Below, in pieces: positions 25,466-34,990 of a stretch of DNA of 64,000 nucleotides. Position numbers and translations under genes: made by a program. Every line of letters starts with the position of its first letter. The first letter of the stretch is position 1. This DNA comes from Acidaminococcus hominis (GTDB lineage: Bacteria > Bacillota > Negativicutes > Acidaminococcales > Acidaminococcaceae), in NCBI RefSeq assembly GCF_021044795.1, contig NZ_JAJNOP010000012.1, one strand, 5' to 3'. The notes beneath the pieces were generated by a model that had not been told where the DNA came from, searched no databases, and worked only from the letters and a program-made list of their open reading frames with translations.

Positions 25466-26721
25466 AGAGATTCCTCTTTTCCTTGGGCGGCCTCAGTTCC
25501 TGCCACGTAGCCCGATGAAAAGGCTGCCTGCAGGTTATAGCCGCCGGTATATCCATCTACGTCCAGCACTTCACCGGCAAAATACAGGTTGGGAACCAGT
25601 TTGGAGGCGAAGGTACTGGGACTGACTTCCTTGGTATTGACCCCGCCGGCGGTGACAATGGCTTCCGCCAGGGGCCGGGTACCCGTCAGGGGCACCGTAA
25701 ACTGCTTCAGGGTCTGGACCAGCCGCAGCCGTTCCTTCCGGGTAATCTGGTTCACCGGCTGCTCCGGGTTCAGGACCGCCCGGTCGATAATCACAGGAAT
25801 CAGGCTCTGGGGCAGCAAATCGTCCAACCCATGCTTCAATTGTTTTCTGCTGTATTTCACAAAGTCCCGCTGGATCCGGTTGTCCAACTGTTCCGGCGTT
25901 AGTGCCGGCTTTAAATCGATGGACAGGTCCAGCAGCGCCTTAGGATTCTTTTTCCAGCATTCCGACGCCGTCCGACTCAGCGACAGGATAATGGGCCCCG
26001 ATACCCCAAAATGGGTAAAGAGCATTTCCCCAAATTCCTGGGCCAGCACCTTGTCCTGTTCCAAAAGGCTGGCCCGGACGTTGCGCAGGGACAGACCCAT
26101 AAGTTTCTTTACGTCCTCGTCGTCGCTCTCCAGCGGCACCAGGGCGCCGGTGGGAGGGATAATGGTATGGCCGGCCTCTTTGGCCAGGGCATAACCATCG
26201 CCGGTAGAACCGGTCCGGGGATAGGAGGCGCCGCCGGTGGTAATAATCACCGCGTCCGCCCGGTAAAGCTTGCCTTCCGTGTCCTCCACCCCAACCACCT
26301 TGCCGTTCACCAGCTTCAGCTGGGAAACTTTCTTATGGAGCAGAATCTTTCCCCCGTAGGAACGGAGGATTTTTTCCAGGGTATTCACCACATCGATGGC
26401 CTTATCGCTTTGGGGGAACACCCGGCCGCCCCGCTCTACCTTGAGTGGTAGCCCATTGCGTTCCAACAGGTCCATCATATCCTGGTTGGTAAATTTATGG
26501 AACGCCCCAAACAGGAATTTTCCGTTGCCGGGAAGCATGGCTATCATTTCCTGCATGGTGCAGGCGTTGGTAACGTTGCAGCGGCCCTTGCCGGTAATCA
26601 TCAGCTTCCGGCCGGCCTGCCCCATTTTTTCCAAAAGCGTCACCTGGGCGCCTGCTGCACCGGCTGCAATGCCGGCCATCAGGCCCGCTGCCCCGGCTCC
26701 GACTATTACTACCTTGTTCAT
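25462..26721 (-). CDS. HI0933-family flavoprotein (BaiN/YhiN-like)
   Basis: The FAD Rossmann motif VGAGAAGLMA is at the N-terminus. The family marks GKGRCNVTN near 45, GGASYPRTGSTGDGY near 165 and a C-terminal DGYTGGYNLQAAFSSGYVAG-like stretch are present. Members are cytoplasmic NAD(P)/FAD-dependent oxidoreductases; BaiN from a clostridium acts on bile acids, but most have no known substrate, so none is assigned here. The start overlaps the rluB stop by one base (TAATG). Confidence 0.88.
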   Translation of the reverse strand: MNKVVIVGAGAAGLMAGIAAGAAGAQVTLLEKMGQAGRKLMITGKGRCNVTNACTMQEMIAMLPGNGKFLFGAFHKFTNQDMMDLLERNGLPLKVERGGRVFPQSDKAIDVVNTLEKILRSYGGKILLHKKVSQLKLVNGKVVGVEDTEGKLYRADAVIITTGGASYPRTGSTGDGYALAKEAGHTIIPPTGALVPLESDDEDVKKLMGLSLRNVRASLLEQDKVLAQEFGEMLFTHFGVSGPIILSLSRTASECWKKNPKALLDLSIDLKPALTPEQLDNRIQRDFVKYSRKQLKHGLDDLLPQSLIPVIIDRAVLNPEQPVNQITRKERLRLVQTLKQFTVPLTGTRPLAEAIVTAGGVNTKEVSPSTFASKLVPNLYFAGEVLDVDGYTGGYNLQAAFSSGYVAGTEAAQGKEESL

Positions 26722-27449
26722 TATTTCACCAGCCTCTGCAGGGCTTCCACTTCTTCCGGTTCCAGTTCCCGGTACTCACCCTTTTTGAGCCCTTCCAGGG
26801 TAAGACTGGCAATCTGGACCCGTTTCAGCTTGTTTACCGGGAAGCCAATGAAATCGCACATCCGGCGCACCTGCCGGTTCCGGCCTTCGTGGATGGTCAC
26901 GGTAAACAGCGTCAAATTTTTTTCCGGGTCATAGCCCTTCACGTACACCAGGGCCGGAGCAGTCAGCCCGTCTTCCAGGGGTACGCCCATGCGCAGGATG
27001 TCCAGCTTTTCTTCTGGAACCTTGCCCTTGACCGTGACCTCGTAGGTCTTGTTCACATGGTGGCTGGGGTGGGTCATTTTCTGGGCCAGTTCCCCATCGT
27101 TGGTCATCAGCAGCAGTCCCTCGGTCTGGTAATCCAGCCGCCCCACCGGGTACAGCCGTTCCCGTACGCCTTCCAGCATCTCAGCCACCGTCCGGCGGCC
27201 CTGGGGATCCTTCATGGTGGTCACCACGCCCCGGGGCTTGTACAGGAGAATATACCGTTTTTTCGTAGGCCGCAGGCCCTTGCCGTCAATGGTGATGAAG
27301 GCCTTGGGCCCCACCTTGGTTCCCAGTTCGGTAACGGTTTTCCCGTTGACCTGGACCCGTCCGGCCTGAATCATTTTTTCGCATTCCCGGCGGGACGCAA
27401 TCCCTGCCGCAGCCATTACCTTTTGCAGTCTTTCCAGTTTCTCTTCCAT
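26721..27449 (-). CDS. rluB: 23S rRNA/16S rRNA pseudouridine synthase, RluB/RsuA family
   Basis: The start at 27449 leads into an S4 RNA-binding domain (LQKVMAAAGIASRRE). The catalytic motif is GRLDYQTEGLLLMTND near 108-123 with the active Asp, and the family segment EGRNRQVRRM is near 210. Operon position after scpAB is the classic site of rluB in Firmicutes. The ribosome site is modest (AGGA). Target is probably 23S rRNA U2605-equivalent. Confidence 0.9.
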   Translation of the reverse strand: MEEKLERLQKVMAAAGIASRRECEKMIQAGRVQVNGKTVTELGTKVGPKAFITIDGKGLRPTKKRYILLYKPRGVVTTMKDPQGRRTVAEMLEGVRERLYPVGRLDYQTEGLLLMTNDGELAQKMTHPSHHVNKTYEVTVKGKVPEEKLDILRMGVPLEDGLTAPALVYVKGYDPEKNLTLFTVTIHEGRNRQVRRMCDFIGFPVNKLKRVQIASLTLEGLKKGEYRELEPEEVEALQRLVK

Positions 27450-27462
27450 TTGTTGTCCTATT

Positions 27463-28086
27463 CTATGCTTTCTGCTGGGGTTCTTCCCCAGCCGGGTGTT
27501 CATTTTCTTCCGGGGCGTCCTCAGAGCTCTCCAGCTCCAAGACTTCCTCCCCCTCCTCCGGGAACAGTTTCTGCTCCAGGATTTCGTCCGGAATATCCGG
27601 CAAATCGGCCAGGGTATTAAAACCGAAGGTGGTCAAAAACCGATCCGTGGTACCGTACAAAATGGGCTTGCCGATAACTTCCTTCCGGCCCACCTCGGTA
27701 ATCAGCCCCAAGTCCGTCAGGGTATTTAATACCCCGTCCACCTTCACCCCCCGGATGGCTTCCATTTCACTTTTGGTCACCGGCTGCTTAAAAGCCACAA
27801 TGGCCAATGTTTCCATAGCCGCCGTGGACAGCTTCTGTTCCTGCTGCTCGTAAAGGATCTGGAGCACCGGAGCCGCTTCTTCCTTGGTCACCAGCTGCCA
27901 GCCTCCGGCGGCCTTGCGCAGGGTCAGCCCCCGGTCCGCCTCCTGGTACCCATGCTGGAGCTCCTCCAGCAGGTCCGCAGTCTGGGCCTGGGTAAGGGCC
28001 AGGGCCCCTGCCATTTTTTCCAGGGAAAGGGGCTGGCCGGAAGCAAACAGCAGCGCTTCCAGTTTGCCAAGCTTATGCAGTGCCAT
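27463..28086 (-). CDS. scpB: Segregation and condensation protein B
   Basis: The start at 28086 (MALHKLGKLEALLF) matches the family N-terminus; the longer frame upstream lies within scpA. Two winged-helix domains are visible (about 5-80 and 90-165, with TLAIVAFKQPVTKSEME). The acidic C-terminal tail (from about 185) is rich in glutamate and proline. ScpB binds ScpA and Smc in chromosome condensation. The gene overlaps scpA by 14 bases. Confidence 0.92.
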   Translation of the reverse strand: MALHKLGKLEALLFASGQPLSLEKMAGALALTQAQTADLLEELQHGYQEADRGLTLRKAAGGWQLVTKEEAAPVLQILYEQQEQKLSTAAMETLAIVAFKQPVTKSEMEAIRGVKVDGVLNTLTDLGLITEVGRKEVIGKPILYGTTDRFLTTFGFNTLADLPDIPDEILEQKLFPEEGEEVLELESSEDAPEENEHPAGEEPQQKA

Positions 28087-28795
28087 ACGCACCCTCCTCC
28101 CGTTTCGATAGGGTAATCGGCGCAAAGGGCTGATCCTGGCGGATGCAGATTTTCTGCAGCCGAAGCAGTTCCAGGATGGCCAGGAACGAGGCAATGACCT
28201 CGCTGTGGCTGGCCTTATTCTTCAGCACCTGCTGGAATGACAGTCCTTTCTGCCGATTTTCCAGCATTCCCATAATATCATCCATCTTGTCCTGCACGTG
28301 GAATTCCTGCCGGGGAATAATGGGCTGCTCCTGTTCCCGTTCCGGGAATAGGTTGGCCAGGGCCCGCAGCAGGTCCCCCAGATAGTAGCGCTTCACCTTT
28401 TGCTGCTGCCGGGGTGCCGGTGCAGGCTCCCGGCTCCAGCACAGGCTGGCCTTGTCCAGGCACTGGCGCAGCAGCACCGCCCGCTTTTTGAAGCGTCGGT
28501 ATTCCACCAGCATCTCCACCAGCATGGTCCGGGGATCCTCTTCCTCTTCTTCCACGTCCTTTTCCTTGGGGAGCAGCATTCGGGACTTGATCTGCAGCAG
28601 CATAGCCGCCATCAGAAGAAACTCGCTGGCCACGTCCAGGTCATACTCCTGAAGGGTATTCAGATAGGCGATGTACTGCTCCGTAATGGAAACAATGGGA
28701 ATATCGTAAATATCGATTTTATCTTTTTCAATCAGGTGGACCAACAGGTCCAAAGGACCTTGAAAATCCGCCAATTTTACCGTATAAGCTGCCAT
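28073..28795 (-). CDS. scpA: Segregation and condensation protein A
   Basis: This kleisin of 240 residues begins with FQGPLDLLVHLIEKDKIDIYD, the ScpA signature (positions 9-29), followed by YLVMA-like EFLLMAAMLLQIKSRMLLP near 60-78. The C-terminal winged helix (VIASFLAILELLRLQ) binds Smc. It lies 30 bases after an M50 protease gene. Confidence 0.93.
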   Translation of the reverse strand: MAAYTVKLADFQGPLDLLVHLIEKDKIDIYDIPIVSITEQYIAYLNTLQEYDLDVASEFLLMAAMLLQIKSRMLLPKEKDVEEEEEDPRTMLVEMLVEYRRFKKRAVLLRQCLDKASLCWSREPAPAPRQQQKVKRYYLGDLLRALANLFPEREQEQPIIPRQEFHVQDKMDDIMGMLENRQKGLSFQQVLKNKASHSEVIASFLAILELLRLQKICIRQDQPFAPITLSKREEGAYGTA

Positions 28796-28825
28796 GAAGT
28801 CATTCCTTGTCTTGCCTGAACAAAC

Positions 28826-29455
28826 TTAAAAAAAGAAGAGCAGGTTCAGGATACTGTGGCACAGACTGAGATACAGACTGGCAAGAGGGGATACAATCAC
28901 TCCAATTATACCCGTAAAGCATAGGGCAATCAAGATAAGGGTGCTGTAGGGTCCCAGCAGGCTCTCATAGCGCATAGCCGTGGTAAAAGGCAGCCAGTTG
29001 CGGAGAATCTGGTACCCATCCATGGGCGGAATGGGAATCAGGTTGAAAAAAGCGAACCAGACATTGTACATCATCAGCCAATTCAAGAACAACATCACCC
29101 CGCTGCCGGGATTCATGAACCGGACCATCAAAAATTGCAGGGCCATGGCCACAAAGCACAGAAACAGGTTGCTGCCGGGGCCGGCAAAGGCCACCTTCAG
29201 CTGTCCCGAACGGGGATTGGCGTAGTACCGGGGATCGATTCGCACAGGCTTGGCCCAGCCAAAGCCCACCAAAAGCAGCATCAGGGACCCTACCAGGTCC
29301 AGATGGGCCAAAGGATTCATGGTCAGTCTGCCGTCCATTTCCGGCGTGGGATCTCCCAGGCTGGCCGACATGGCGCCGTGGGCGTATTCATGCACGGTAA
29401 TGGTCAGAAGCAGGGCCGGAATCCGAAAAAGTATCGTGGCATCCATTCCTAACAT
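28826..29455 (-). CDS. Site-2 protease family (M50) membrane protein
   Basis: The zinc motif HEYAHG near residue 22 (HExxH) and the third-ligand motif NLIPIPPMDGYQIL near 140 are intact. About five membrane helices fill the rest; MNPLAHLD follows the first. This is the short S2P branch without PDZ domain, common in Firmicutes next to scpAB. Natural substrates are unknown. The first ATG has AAGGA nine bases upstream. Confidence 0.9.
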   Translation of the reverse strand: MLGMDATILFRIPALLLTITVHEYAHGAMSASLGDPTPEMDGRLTMNPLAHLDLVGSLMLLLVGFGWAKPVRIDPRYYANPRSGQLKVAFAGPGSNLFLCFVAMALQFLMVRFMNPGSGVMLFLNWLMMYNVWFAFFNLIPIPPMDGYQILRNWLPFTTAMRYESLLGPYSTLILIALCFTGIIGVIVSPLASLYLSLCHSILNLLFFF

Positions 29456-29530
29456 AGAGGCAAATCCTTTCTTTATAGAAACAGGGCCAAAGTGCCCCTA
29501 GAGCAGATTGACCCTGTTTTTGCACATATT

Positions 29531-30307
29531 TTATTTGCGATGTTCCTTCAAGCCATCCCGCAGGTATTCATTCAGGATCCGTACGTACGTGCCCTTCATG
29601 CCCAGGGATTCCGTTTCCAGAACGCCGGCACTTTCGAATTTACGCAGGGCGTTGACAATGACGCTCCGGGTGATGCCGGCCTGGTCAGCAATCTTGCTGG
29701 CGACCAGCAGGCCTTCGTTGCCCGGCAGAGCTTTCAGAATTTCAGAAATGGCTTCCAGTTCGCTGTAGGACAGGTTGGAGAAGGCAATCTGTACCATGGC
29801 TTTCTTCCGGGAAGCTTCTTCAATATTCAGGGCCTTGTCGTGGAGCAGCTGCATACCAATAACCGTAGCAGCATATTCACTGAGCAGCAGGTCGGAATCT
29901 ACAAATTCCTTCTTGAACTTGCCCAGAATCAAGGTACCCAGACGAACGCCGTTGCCGAAGATGGGAACTACCGTGGTGAACTTGCTTTCGAACAGGCACT
30001 TGGTGTCTTCGCTGAAGGCGCACATATTCTTCACCAGACGATAGTTGGAGGAAGTTTCCCGGATGCCTTCCAGCCATTTCACATAAGAATCAGGGAAACG
30101 GCCCACATCCAGTACTTTCTTAATCATCAGTTCGCATTCAAAACCATCCAGAATGGAGTAACCCAAAAGTTCCCCGTTGCTGGAAACGATGTAGATGTTG
30201 GCTTTGATGACGTCCTTCAGCACTTCAGCCATTTTTTTGTAGCTGACAGTCTCGGTGTTTTGTAACAATTTGTTGATCATACGTGTTTTTTCAAGTAAAG
30301 CAAGCAT
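29531..30307 (-). CDS. codY: GTP- and branched-chain-amino-acid-sensing repressor CodY
   Basis: The N-terminal GAF domain (residues 1-155) contains the ligand-loop segments typical of CodY (LLQNTETVSYKKMAE, FESKFTTVVPIFGNG). The C-terminal winged helix-turn-helix has the family-specific ASKIADQAGITRSVIVNALRK near 203-223. CodY represses amino-acid supply genes when isoleucine, leucine, valine and GTP are plentiful. GGAGGGAC gives a strong ribosome site. It follows xerC by 14 bases; the hslVU genes that often lie between them are missing. Confidence 0.97.
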   Translation of the reverse strand: MLALLEKTRMINKLLQNTETVSYKKMAEVLKDVIKANIYIVSSNGELLGYSILDGFECELMIKKVLDVGRFPDSYVKWLEGIRETSSNYRLVKNMCAFSEDTKCLFESKFTTVVPIFGNGVRLGTLILGKFKKEFVDSDLLLSEYAATVIGMQLLHDKALNIEEASRKKAMVQIAFSNLSYSELEAISEILKALPGNEGLLVASKIADQAGITRSVIVNALRKFESAGVLETESLGMKGTYVRILNEYLRDGLKEHRK

Positions 30308-30321
30308 AATAGTCCCTCCTG

Positions 30322-31239
30322 TTAGGCCCGTGGATGATGTTTTTCATATTCAGCTGTCAAATGCTCCGCAGTAACGTGAGTATAGATTTGCGTAGTCGAC
30401 AAGCTGGCATGTCCTAATAATTCCTGTACAGACCGCAGATCCGCCCCGTGCTCCAACAAATGGGTAGCAAAGGTGTGCCGGATAGTATGCGGGCTGACAT
30501 GTTTTTGTAAGGCTGTCATTTCAACGTATTTGTCCAGGATGCGTCTGACGCTTCTGGCGGTCAGCGGCGTACCCCGGCTGTTGACAAAAAGGATGGAATG
30601 TTCACGCACCTGATATTTTTTCATCAGATGCCTGCGGCATTCTTCCAGATAATGGGTGATGGCCTGTACGCAGGGGTGTCCTAGGGGAACCAGCCTTTCT
30701 TTGTTCCCTTTCCCTAATAACAGCACATACCGGTTTCCCAGGTCAATCCGATCCAAGGTCAGTCCCACCAGTTCGGAAACCCGGCACCCAGTAGAGTACA
30801 GCGTTTCCAAGATGGCCCTGTCCCGTTTGCCCAACAAAGTTGTCACGTCCGGCATTTTCAGAAGCAGATTGATTTCAAATTCTTCCAAAAATACGGGCAG
30901 CTTTTTCTCCAGTTTGGGCGTTCGTACCTTGGCAAAAGGATTGGTCTTGATGACGCCTTCCCTCCTTAAAAACCGGTAAAAGGAGCGAAGGGCAGAAATG
31001 CGCCGGGCAATGGTCCGCCTGGCCAATTCTTCCTTGTGCATGGCGGCCAAATAGCCGCGAATGTCAAGCAGAGAAATTTGCGACCATTCAAGAACCTTGC
31101 CCTTGTCCGCCATATACTGGGCGAACTGGCAGATGTCTGCTTCATAGTTGATGATCGTAAGGGGTGAATCGTCCTTCTCCACCGTCAGGTAGTTCAGGAA
31201 CTTTTTCACCAGCGGATCCTTGGACGCACTGTTCTTCAT
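30322..31239 (-). CDS. xerC: Tyrosine recombinase XerC
   Basis: The start at 31239 has GGAGG five bases upstream. The N-terminal SAM-like core-binding domain (10-95) precedes the catalytic domain with all active residues: Arg in TGCRVSEL, Lys in GKGNKERLVPL, HTIRHTF, LLGHASLSTT and Tyr in QIYTHV. Its place between trmFO and codY is that of XerC/CodV, the chromosome dimer resolvase, so it is not treated as a mobile-element integrase. Confidence 0.93.
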   Translation of the reverse strand: MKNSASKDPLVKKFLNYLTVEKDDSPLTIINYEADICQFAQYMADKGKVLEWSQISLLDIRGYLAAMHKEELARRTIARRISALRSFYRFLRREGVIKTNPFAKVRTPKLEKKLPVFLEEFEINLLLKMPDVTTLLGKRDRAILETLYSTGCRVSELVGLTLDRIDLGNRYVLLLGKGNKERLVPLGHPCVQAITHYLEECRRHLMKKYQVREHSILFVNSRGTPLTARSVRRILDKYVEMTALQKHVSPHTIRHTFATHLLEHGADLRSVQELLGHASLSTTQIYTHVTAEHLTAEYEKHHPRA

Positions 31240-31317
31240 GCTAGCCTCCGAAGCAGCTCTTGAATTGTACAAATTTAAGGTATTTCTTGACAATTCATAT
31301 TATCACAAACTATTCAA

Positions 31318-32631
31318 TCATGCAAGAGATTTTAGCAAATTTTCCAGAATAGTAAGACTCCGTTGCGAAATTGCCGCATTTTTTTCTTTTTTGCCACGAA
31401 TTTTCGGTCCATCCCAAGGAGCAATCAGTCCAAAATTGATGTTCATAGGCTGGAAGTGCTTCACTTCCGGGTTGCTGATGTACTGGGACAGGGCGCCAAT
31501 GGCCGTTTCCTTGGGGAACACAAAGGGTTCCTTGCCCTCAATGGCCCGGGCGGCGTAAATGCCGGCAGCCAGTCCGGAAGCAGCGGATTCCACATACCCC
31601 TCCACCCCGGTCATCTGGCCGGCAAAGTACAGGTGGGGATGCTCCCTGAGGGAATAATCCGGGTTCAAAAGCAGCGGAGAGTTCAAATAGGAGTTTTTGT
31701 GCATGACCCCGTAGCGGACAAACTCTGCGTTTTCCAGGCCGGGAATCAGCCGGAACACCCGTTTTTGTTCCGGCCAGCGCAGATGGGTCTGGAACCCTAC
31801 AATATTGTACAGGGTCCCTGCCCCGTTGTCCTGGCGCAGCTGCACCACGGCGTAGGGGTCCTTGCCGGTTTTGGGGTCCGGCAGACCTACGGGCTTTAAG
31901 GGGCCAAACCGCATGGTTTCTTCGCCCCGGAGAGCCATCTCCTCAATGGGCATGCAGGCCTCGAACACGTTGCCGTGTTCAAAGTCCTTGACTGCTGCCG
32001 TTTCGGCATGACACAGCTCGTTCCAGAAGTGCTGGTACTCTTCCTTGGTAAAGGGGCAGTTGTAGTAGGCCGCTTCCCCCTTGTCGTAGCGGGAGGCCTT
32101 GTACACCTTGTCCATATTCAGGGAATCCACCGTCACAATGGGGGCCGCCGCATCAAAGAAGTGGAAGTAGTCCTTTTGGACCAGCTTCTGGATTGCCTCC
32201 GACAGCTTGTCGCTGGTGAGAGGGCCGGAAGCTGTAATCACAATATCTTCCTCGGGGAAATTGTAATCCGTGATTTCTTCTTCCACCACCGTCACCAGGG
32301 GATTTTCCCGAAGGGCCTTGGTAATGGCTGCGCTGAAACCGTCCCGGTCCACCGCCAGGGCGCCTCCGGCGGGAACCTGATGGATATCCGCTTCCCGGAT
32401 AATCAGGGAGTCCAGCCGGCGCATTTCTTCCTTTAACAGCCCTACGGCGTTTTCAATATTGTTGGCCCGCAGGGAATTGCTGCACACCAGCTCGCTGAAA
32501 TTGGCCGTATGGTGGGCCGGGTCGGATTTCCCCGGCCGCATTTCGTGGAGGATCACCGGAATCCCCCGGCGGGTCAGCTGCCAGGTGGCTTCGCTGCCTG
32601 CCAGTCCGGCGCCTATTACATGTACGTTCAT
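31318..32631 (-). CDS. trmFO: Methylenetetrahydrofolate-tRNA-(uracil-5-)-methyltransferase
   Basis: FAD motif VIGAGLAGSEA opens the protein; SNSLRANN near 52, GLPDPKTGKDPYAVVQLRQDN near 255 and AGQMTGVEGYVESAASGL near 340 are TrmFO signatures. It makes m5U54 in tRNA with folate as methyl donor. Length 437 is normal. It ends with xerC 78 bases downstream and follows topA by seven bases. Confidence 0.95.
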   Translation of the reverse strand: MNVHVIGAGLAGSEATWQLTRRGIPVILHEMRPGKSDPAHHTANFSELVCSNSLRANNIENAVGLLKEEMRRLDSLIIREADIHQVPAGGALAVDRDGFSAAITKALRENPLVTVVEEEITDYNFPEEDIVITASGPLTSDKLSEAIQKLVQKDYFHFFDAAAPIVTVDSLNMDKVYKASRYDKGEAAYYNCPFTKEEYQHFWNELCHAETAAVKDFEHGNVFEACMPIEEMALRGEETMRFGPLKPVGLPDPKTGKDPYAVVQLRQDNGAGTLYNIVGFQTHLRWPEQKRVFRLIPGLENAEFVRYGVMHKNSYLNSPLLLNPDYSLREHPHLYFAGQMTGVEGYVESAASGLAAGIYAARAIEGKEPFVFPKETAIGALSQYISNPEVKHFQPMNINFGLIAPWDGPKIRGKKEKNAAISQRSLTILENLLKSLA

Positions 32632-32638
32632 CTTAACC

Positions 32639-34978
32639 TCATTTCTCTGCCGTCAGGGCCTCGGCAGACGCCGTGCTCTTTCGGGTGCGGGTGGTCTTTT
32701 TGACCCCCGCTGTACTCTTTGCCGCAGCCGTTTTGGTGGTGCGCTTGGCTGTAGTTTTCTTGGCGGTGGTCTTTTTGGCCGCCGTGGTCTTCTTGGCAGT
32801 AGTTTTCTTTGCCGCCGTGGTTTTCTTTGCCGCAGTAGTTTTGGCCGTGGCCTTTACCGGGCTGGAAACCCCGGCTGCCGCTGCAATTTTGGCGGCGGAC
32901 CGCTTGCGCAGCTTGAATTCGGTGCAGTTCTCATTGGAACAACTGATGATTTTCTTACCATTGCGTTCCGTATGTTCCACCAGCATGCTGCCGCACACCG
33001 GGCAGTTTTCCGGCAGGGGTTTATCCCAGGAAACAAAGTCGCAGTTGGGATAGCTTTGGCAGCCATAGAACAGCTTGCCGGTTTTGCTGTGGCGTTCGAT
33101 GATTTCCCCGCCGCATTTGGGGCATTTCACTCCGGTTTTTACCACAATGGGCTTGGTATTCCGGCAGTCCGGGAAGCCCGGGCAGGCCAGGAACTTGCCG
33201 TGCCGCCCTTCCTTCACCACCATCATCCGGCCGCATTTTTCGCATTGCACGTCACTGACAATCACCGGCTGTTCCACCACGGGAATATTTTCATCGGCTA
33301 CTTTCAGAGCTTTTTCGAAGGGGTCATAGAATTCCTTGAGCACGGATTCCTTGTCCCGTTTATGTTCACTGATATCATCCAGTTCTTCTTCCATGTGGGC
33401 GCTGAACTTTTCATCAATGAAATAGGAGAAGTACTGGTTCAGCATTTCCATGGTGGTCTTGCCCAGTTCCGTGGGCAAAAGGCGTTTGCCGTCCCGGACC
33501 ACGTAGCCCCGGGTCTGGATGGTTTGGATAATGGGCGAATAGGTGCTGGGCCTGCCGATACCCTTTTCTTCCAGTTCCTTTACCAGGGAAGCTTCTGTAA
33601 AGTACGGAGGCGGTTCGGTAAAGTGCTGGACCGCCGGGTCCACCTGCACCAGTTCCATAGGGGTACCCTTTTCCAGGGCCGGTACCTTTTTGTCCTTTTC
33701 ATCGTCCTTCCGGCCGCTAAGCACCCGGAAGCCGTCAAAGGTAATGACGGAACCAGAAGCCGTCAGTTCGTAGGGGCCGCCGGTAATGGTGAGGGTGGTC
33801 AGCTTGCTGATGCTGTTGGCCATCTGGCTGGCAATGGTCCGCTTCCAGATCAGGGTGTACAGCCGCAGCTGGTCCCTTGTCAGGTAGGGCGCCACCGATT
33901 CCGGCGTCCGGGCCGCGCTGGTGGGCCGAATGGCCTCGTGGGCTTCCTGGGCGTTTTTCTTGCTGCTGTAGTGGTTGGGCGTCTTGGGCAGGTATTTATC
34001 CCCATAGTTCTGACCCACATAGTCCCGGATTTCCGCCACTGCCGTATCGGCCAGATGCACGGAGTCCGTTCTCATGTAGGTAATAAGACCTACTGGGCCG
34101 CCCTTTTGGCCTACGTCCAGGCCTTCGTACAGCTGCTGGGCCACCATCATGGTGCGCTTGGTGGTAAAGCTCAGCTGTTTTACCGCTTCCTGCTGGAGGG
34201 AGCTGGTGGTAAAGGGAGCCGCCGGCCGCTGCTGCCGGTCTTTCACGGCGCAGTCCTTCACTGCGTAGGAAACCTGCTGGAGTTCTTCGGTAATGGCGTT
34301 GGCTTCTTCCTGGTTATGGATTTCCAGCTTTTCGCCGTTTTTCTTTTTCACGTCCGCATGGATTTTCGGTGGCTTGCCGTTGGGCTCCAGGGTTACGGAG
34401 CTGGTCCAGTATTCCTGGGGCTCAAATTCGTCGATTTCCTTTTGCCGGTCGCAAATAATCTTGACGGCTACGGACTGGACACGGCCGGCGCTGAGGCCCT
34501 TGCGGATTTTCCGCCACAAGAGAGGGCTCAGCTGGTAGCCTACGATCCGGTCCAGAATCCGACGGGTCTGCTGGGCGTCCACCTTGTCCATGTCGATATT
34601 TTGGGGATCCTTCAGGGCATCTTTGATGGCCTGAGGGGTAATTTCATGGAAAGAAATCCGGCATTTGTCCTGGGGTCCTACCCCCAAAAGATAGCCCAAA
34701 TGCCAGGCAATGGCTTCCCCTTCACGGTCCGGGTCAGTTGCCAGATAAATTTTGTCGGCCTTTTTGGCCAAGGTCCGCAGTTCCTTGATCAGGGGACCCT
34801 TGCCCCGGATGTTGATGTACTTGGGGGTGAAGTCATGCTCCACATCTACCCCAAACTGGCTTTTGGGCAGATCCCGCAAGTGGCCCATGGAGGCCCGGAC
34901 GGTGTAATTCTTGCCCAAGAATTTTTGAATGATGTTCGACTTCGTAGGAGACTCTACGATGACCAGATTTTTTGTCAC
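32639..34978 (-). CDS. topA: DNA topoisomerase I
   Basis: The Toprim domain (VIVESPTKSNIIQKFL at the start, DPDREGEAIAWH near 112) and active-site region YMRTDSVHLA near 297 (catalytic Tyr) identify type IA topoisomerase. Two complete C4 zinc ribbons follow (CEKC near 575, CPKC near 619) and a third at CPVC near 660. The last 80 residues form a lysine-alanine-threonine tail made of KKTTA/AKKTT repeats, like histone H1-type tails. The tail is encoded by a low-complexity stretch at 32640-32850. It lies 12 bases after dprA. Confidence 0.96.
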   Translation of the reverse strand: MTKNLVIVESPTKSNIIQKFLGKNYTVRASMGHLRDLPKSQFGVDVEHDFTPKYINIRGKGPLIKELRTLAKKADKIYLATDPDREGEAIAWHLGYLLGVGPQDKCRISFHEITPQAIKDALKDPQNIDMDKVDAQQTRRILDRIVGYQLSPLLWRKIRKGLSAGRVQSVAVKIICDRQKEIDEFEPQEYWTSSVTLEPNGKPPKIHADVKKKNGEKLEIHNQEEANAITEELQQVSYAVKDCAVKDRQQRPAAPFTTSSLQQEAVKQLSFTTKRTMMVAQQLYEGLDVGQKGGPVGLITYMRTDSVHLADTAVAEIRDYVGQNYGDKYLPKTPNHYSSKKNAQEAHEAIRPTSAARTPESVAPYLTRDQLRLYTLIWKRTIASQMANSISKLTTLTITGGPYELTASGSVITFDGFRVLSGRKDDEKDKKVPALEKGTPMELVQVDPAVQHFTEPPPYFTEASLVKELEEKGIGRPSTYSPIIQTIQTRGYVVRDGKRLLPTELGKTTMEMLNQYFSYFIDEKFSAHMEEELDDISEHKRDKESVLKEFYDPFEKALKVADENIPVVEQPVIVSDVQCEKCGRMMVVKEGRHGKFLACPGFPDCRNTKPIVVKTGVKCPKCGGEIIERHSKTGKLFYGCQSYPNCDFVSWDKPLPENCPVCGSMLVEHTERNGKKIISCSNENCTEFKLRKRSAAKIAAAAGVSSPVKATAKTTAAKKTTAAKKTTAKKTTAAKKTTAKKTTAKRTTKTAAAKSTAGVKKTTRTRKSTASAEALTAEK

Positions 34979-34990
34979 TCTCTTCTCCTC

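Noticed and set aside
29479..29520. Terminator after codY
   Set aside because: AAACAGGG/CCCTGTTT pair well but the T-run is on the plus strand only; left unannotated.
30322..31239. Phage or element integrase
   Set aside because: The gene is in the conserved trmFO-codY position of the dimer resolvase XerC.
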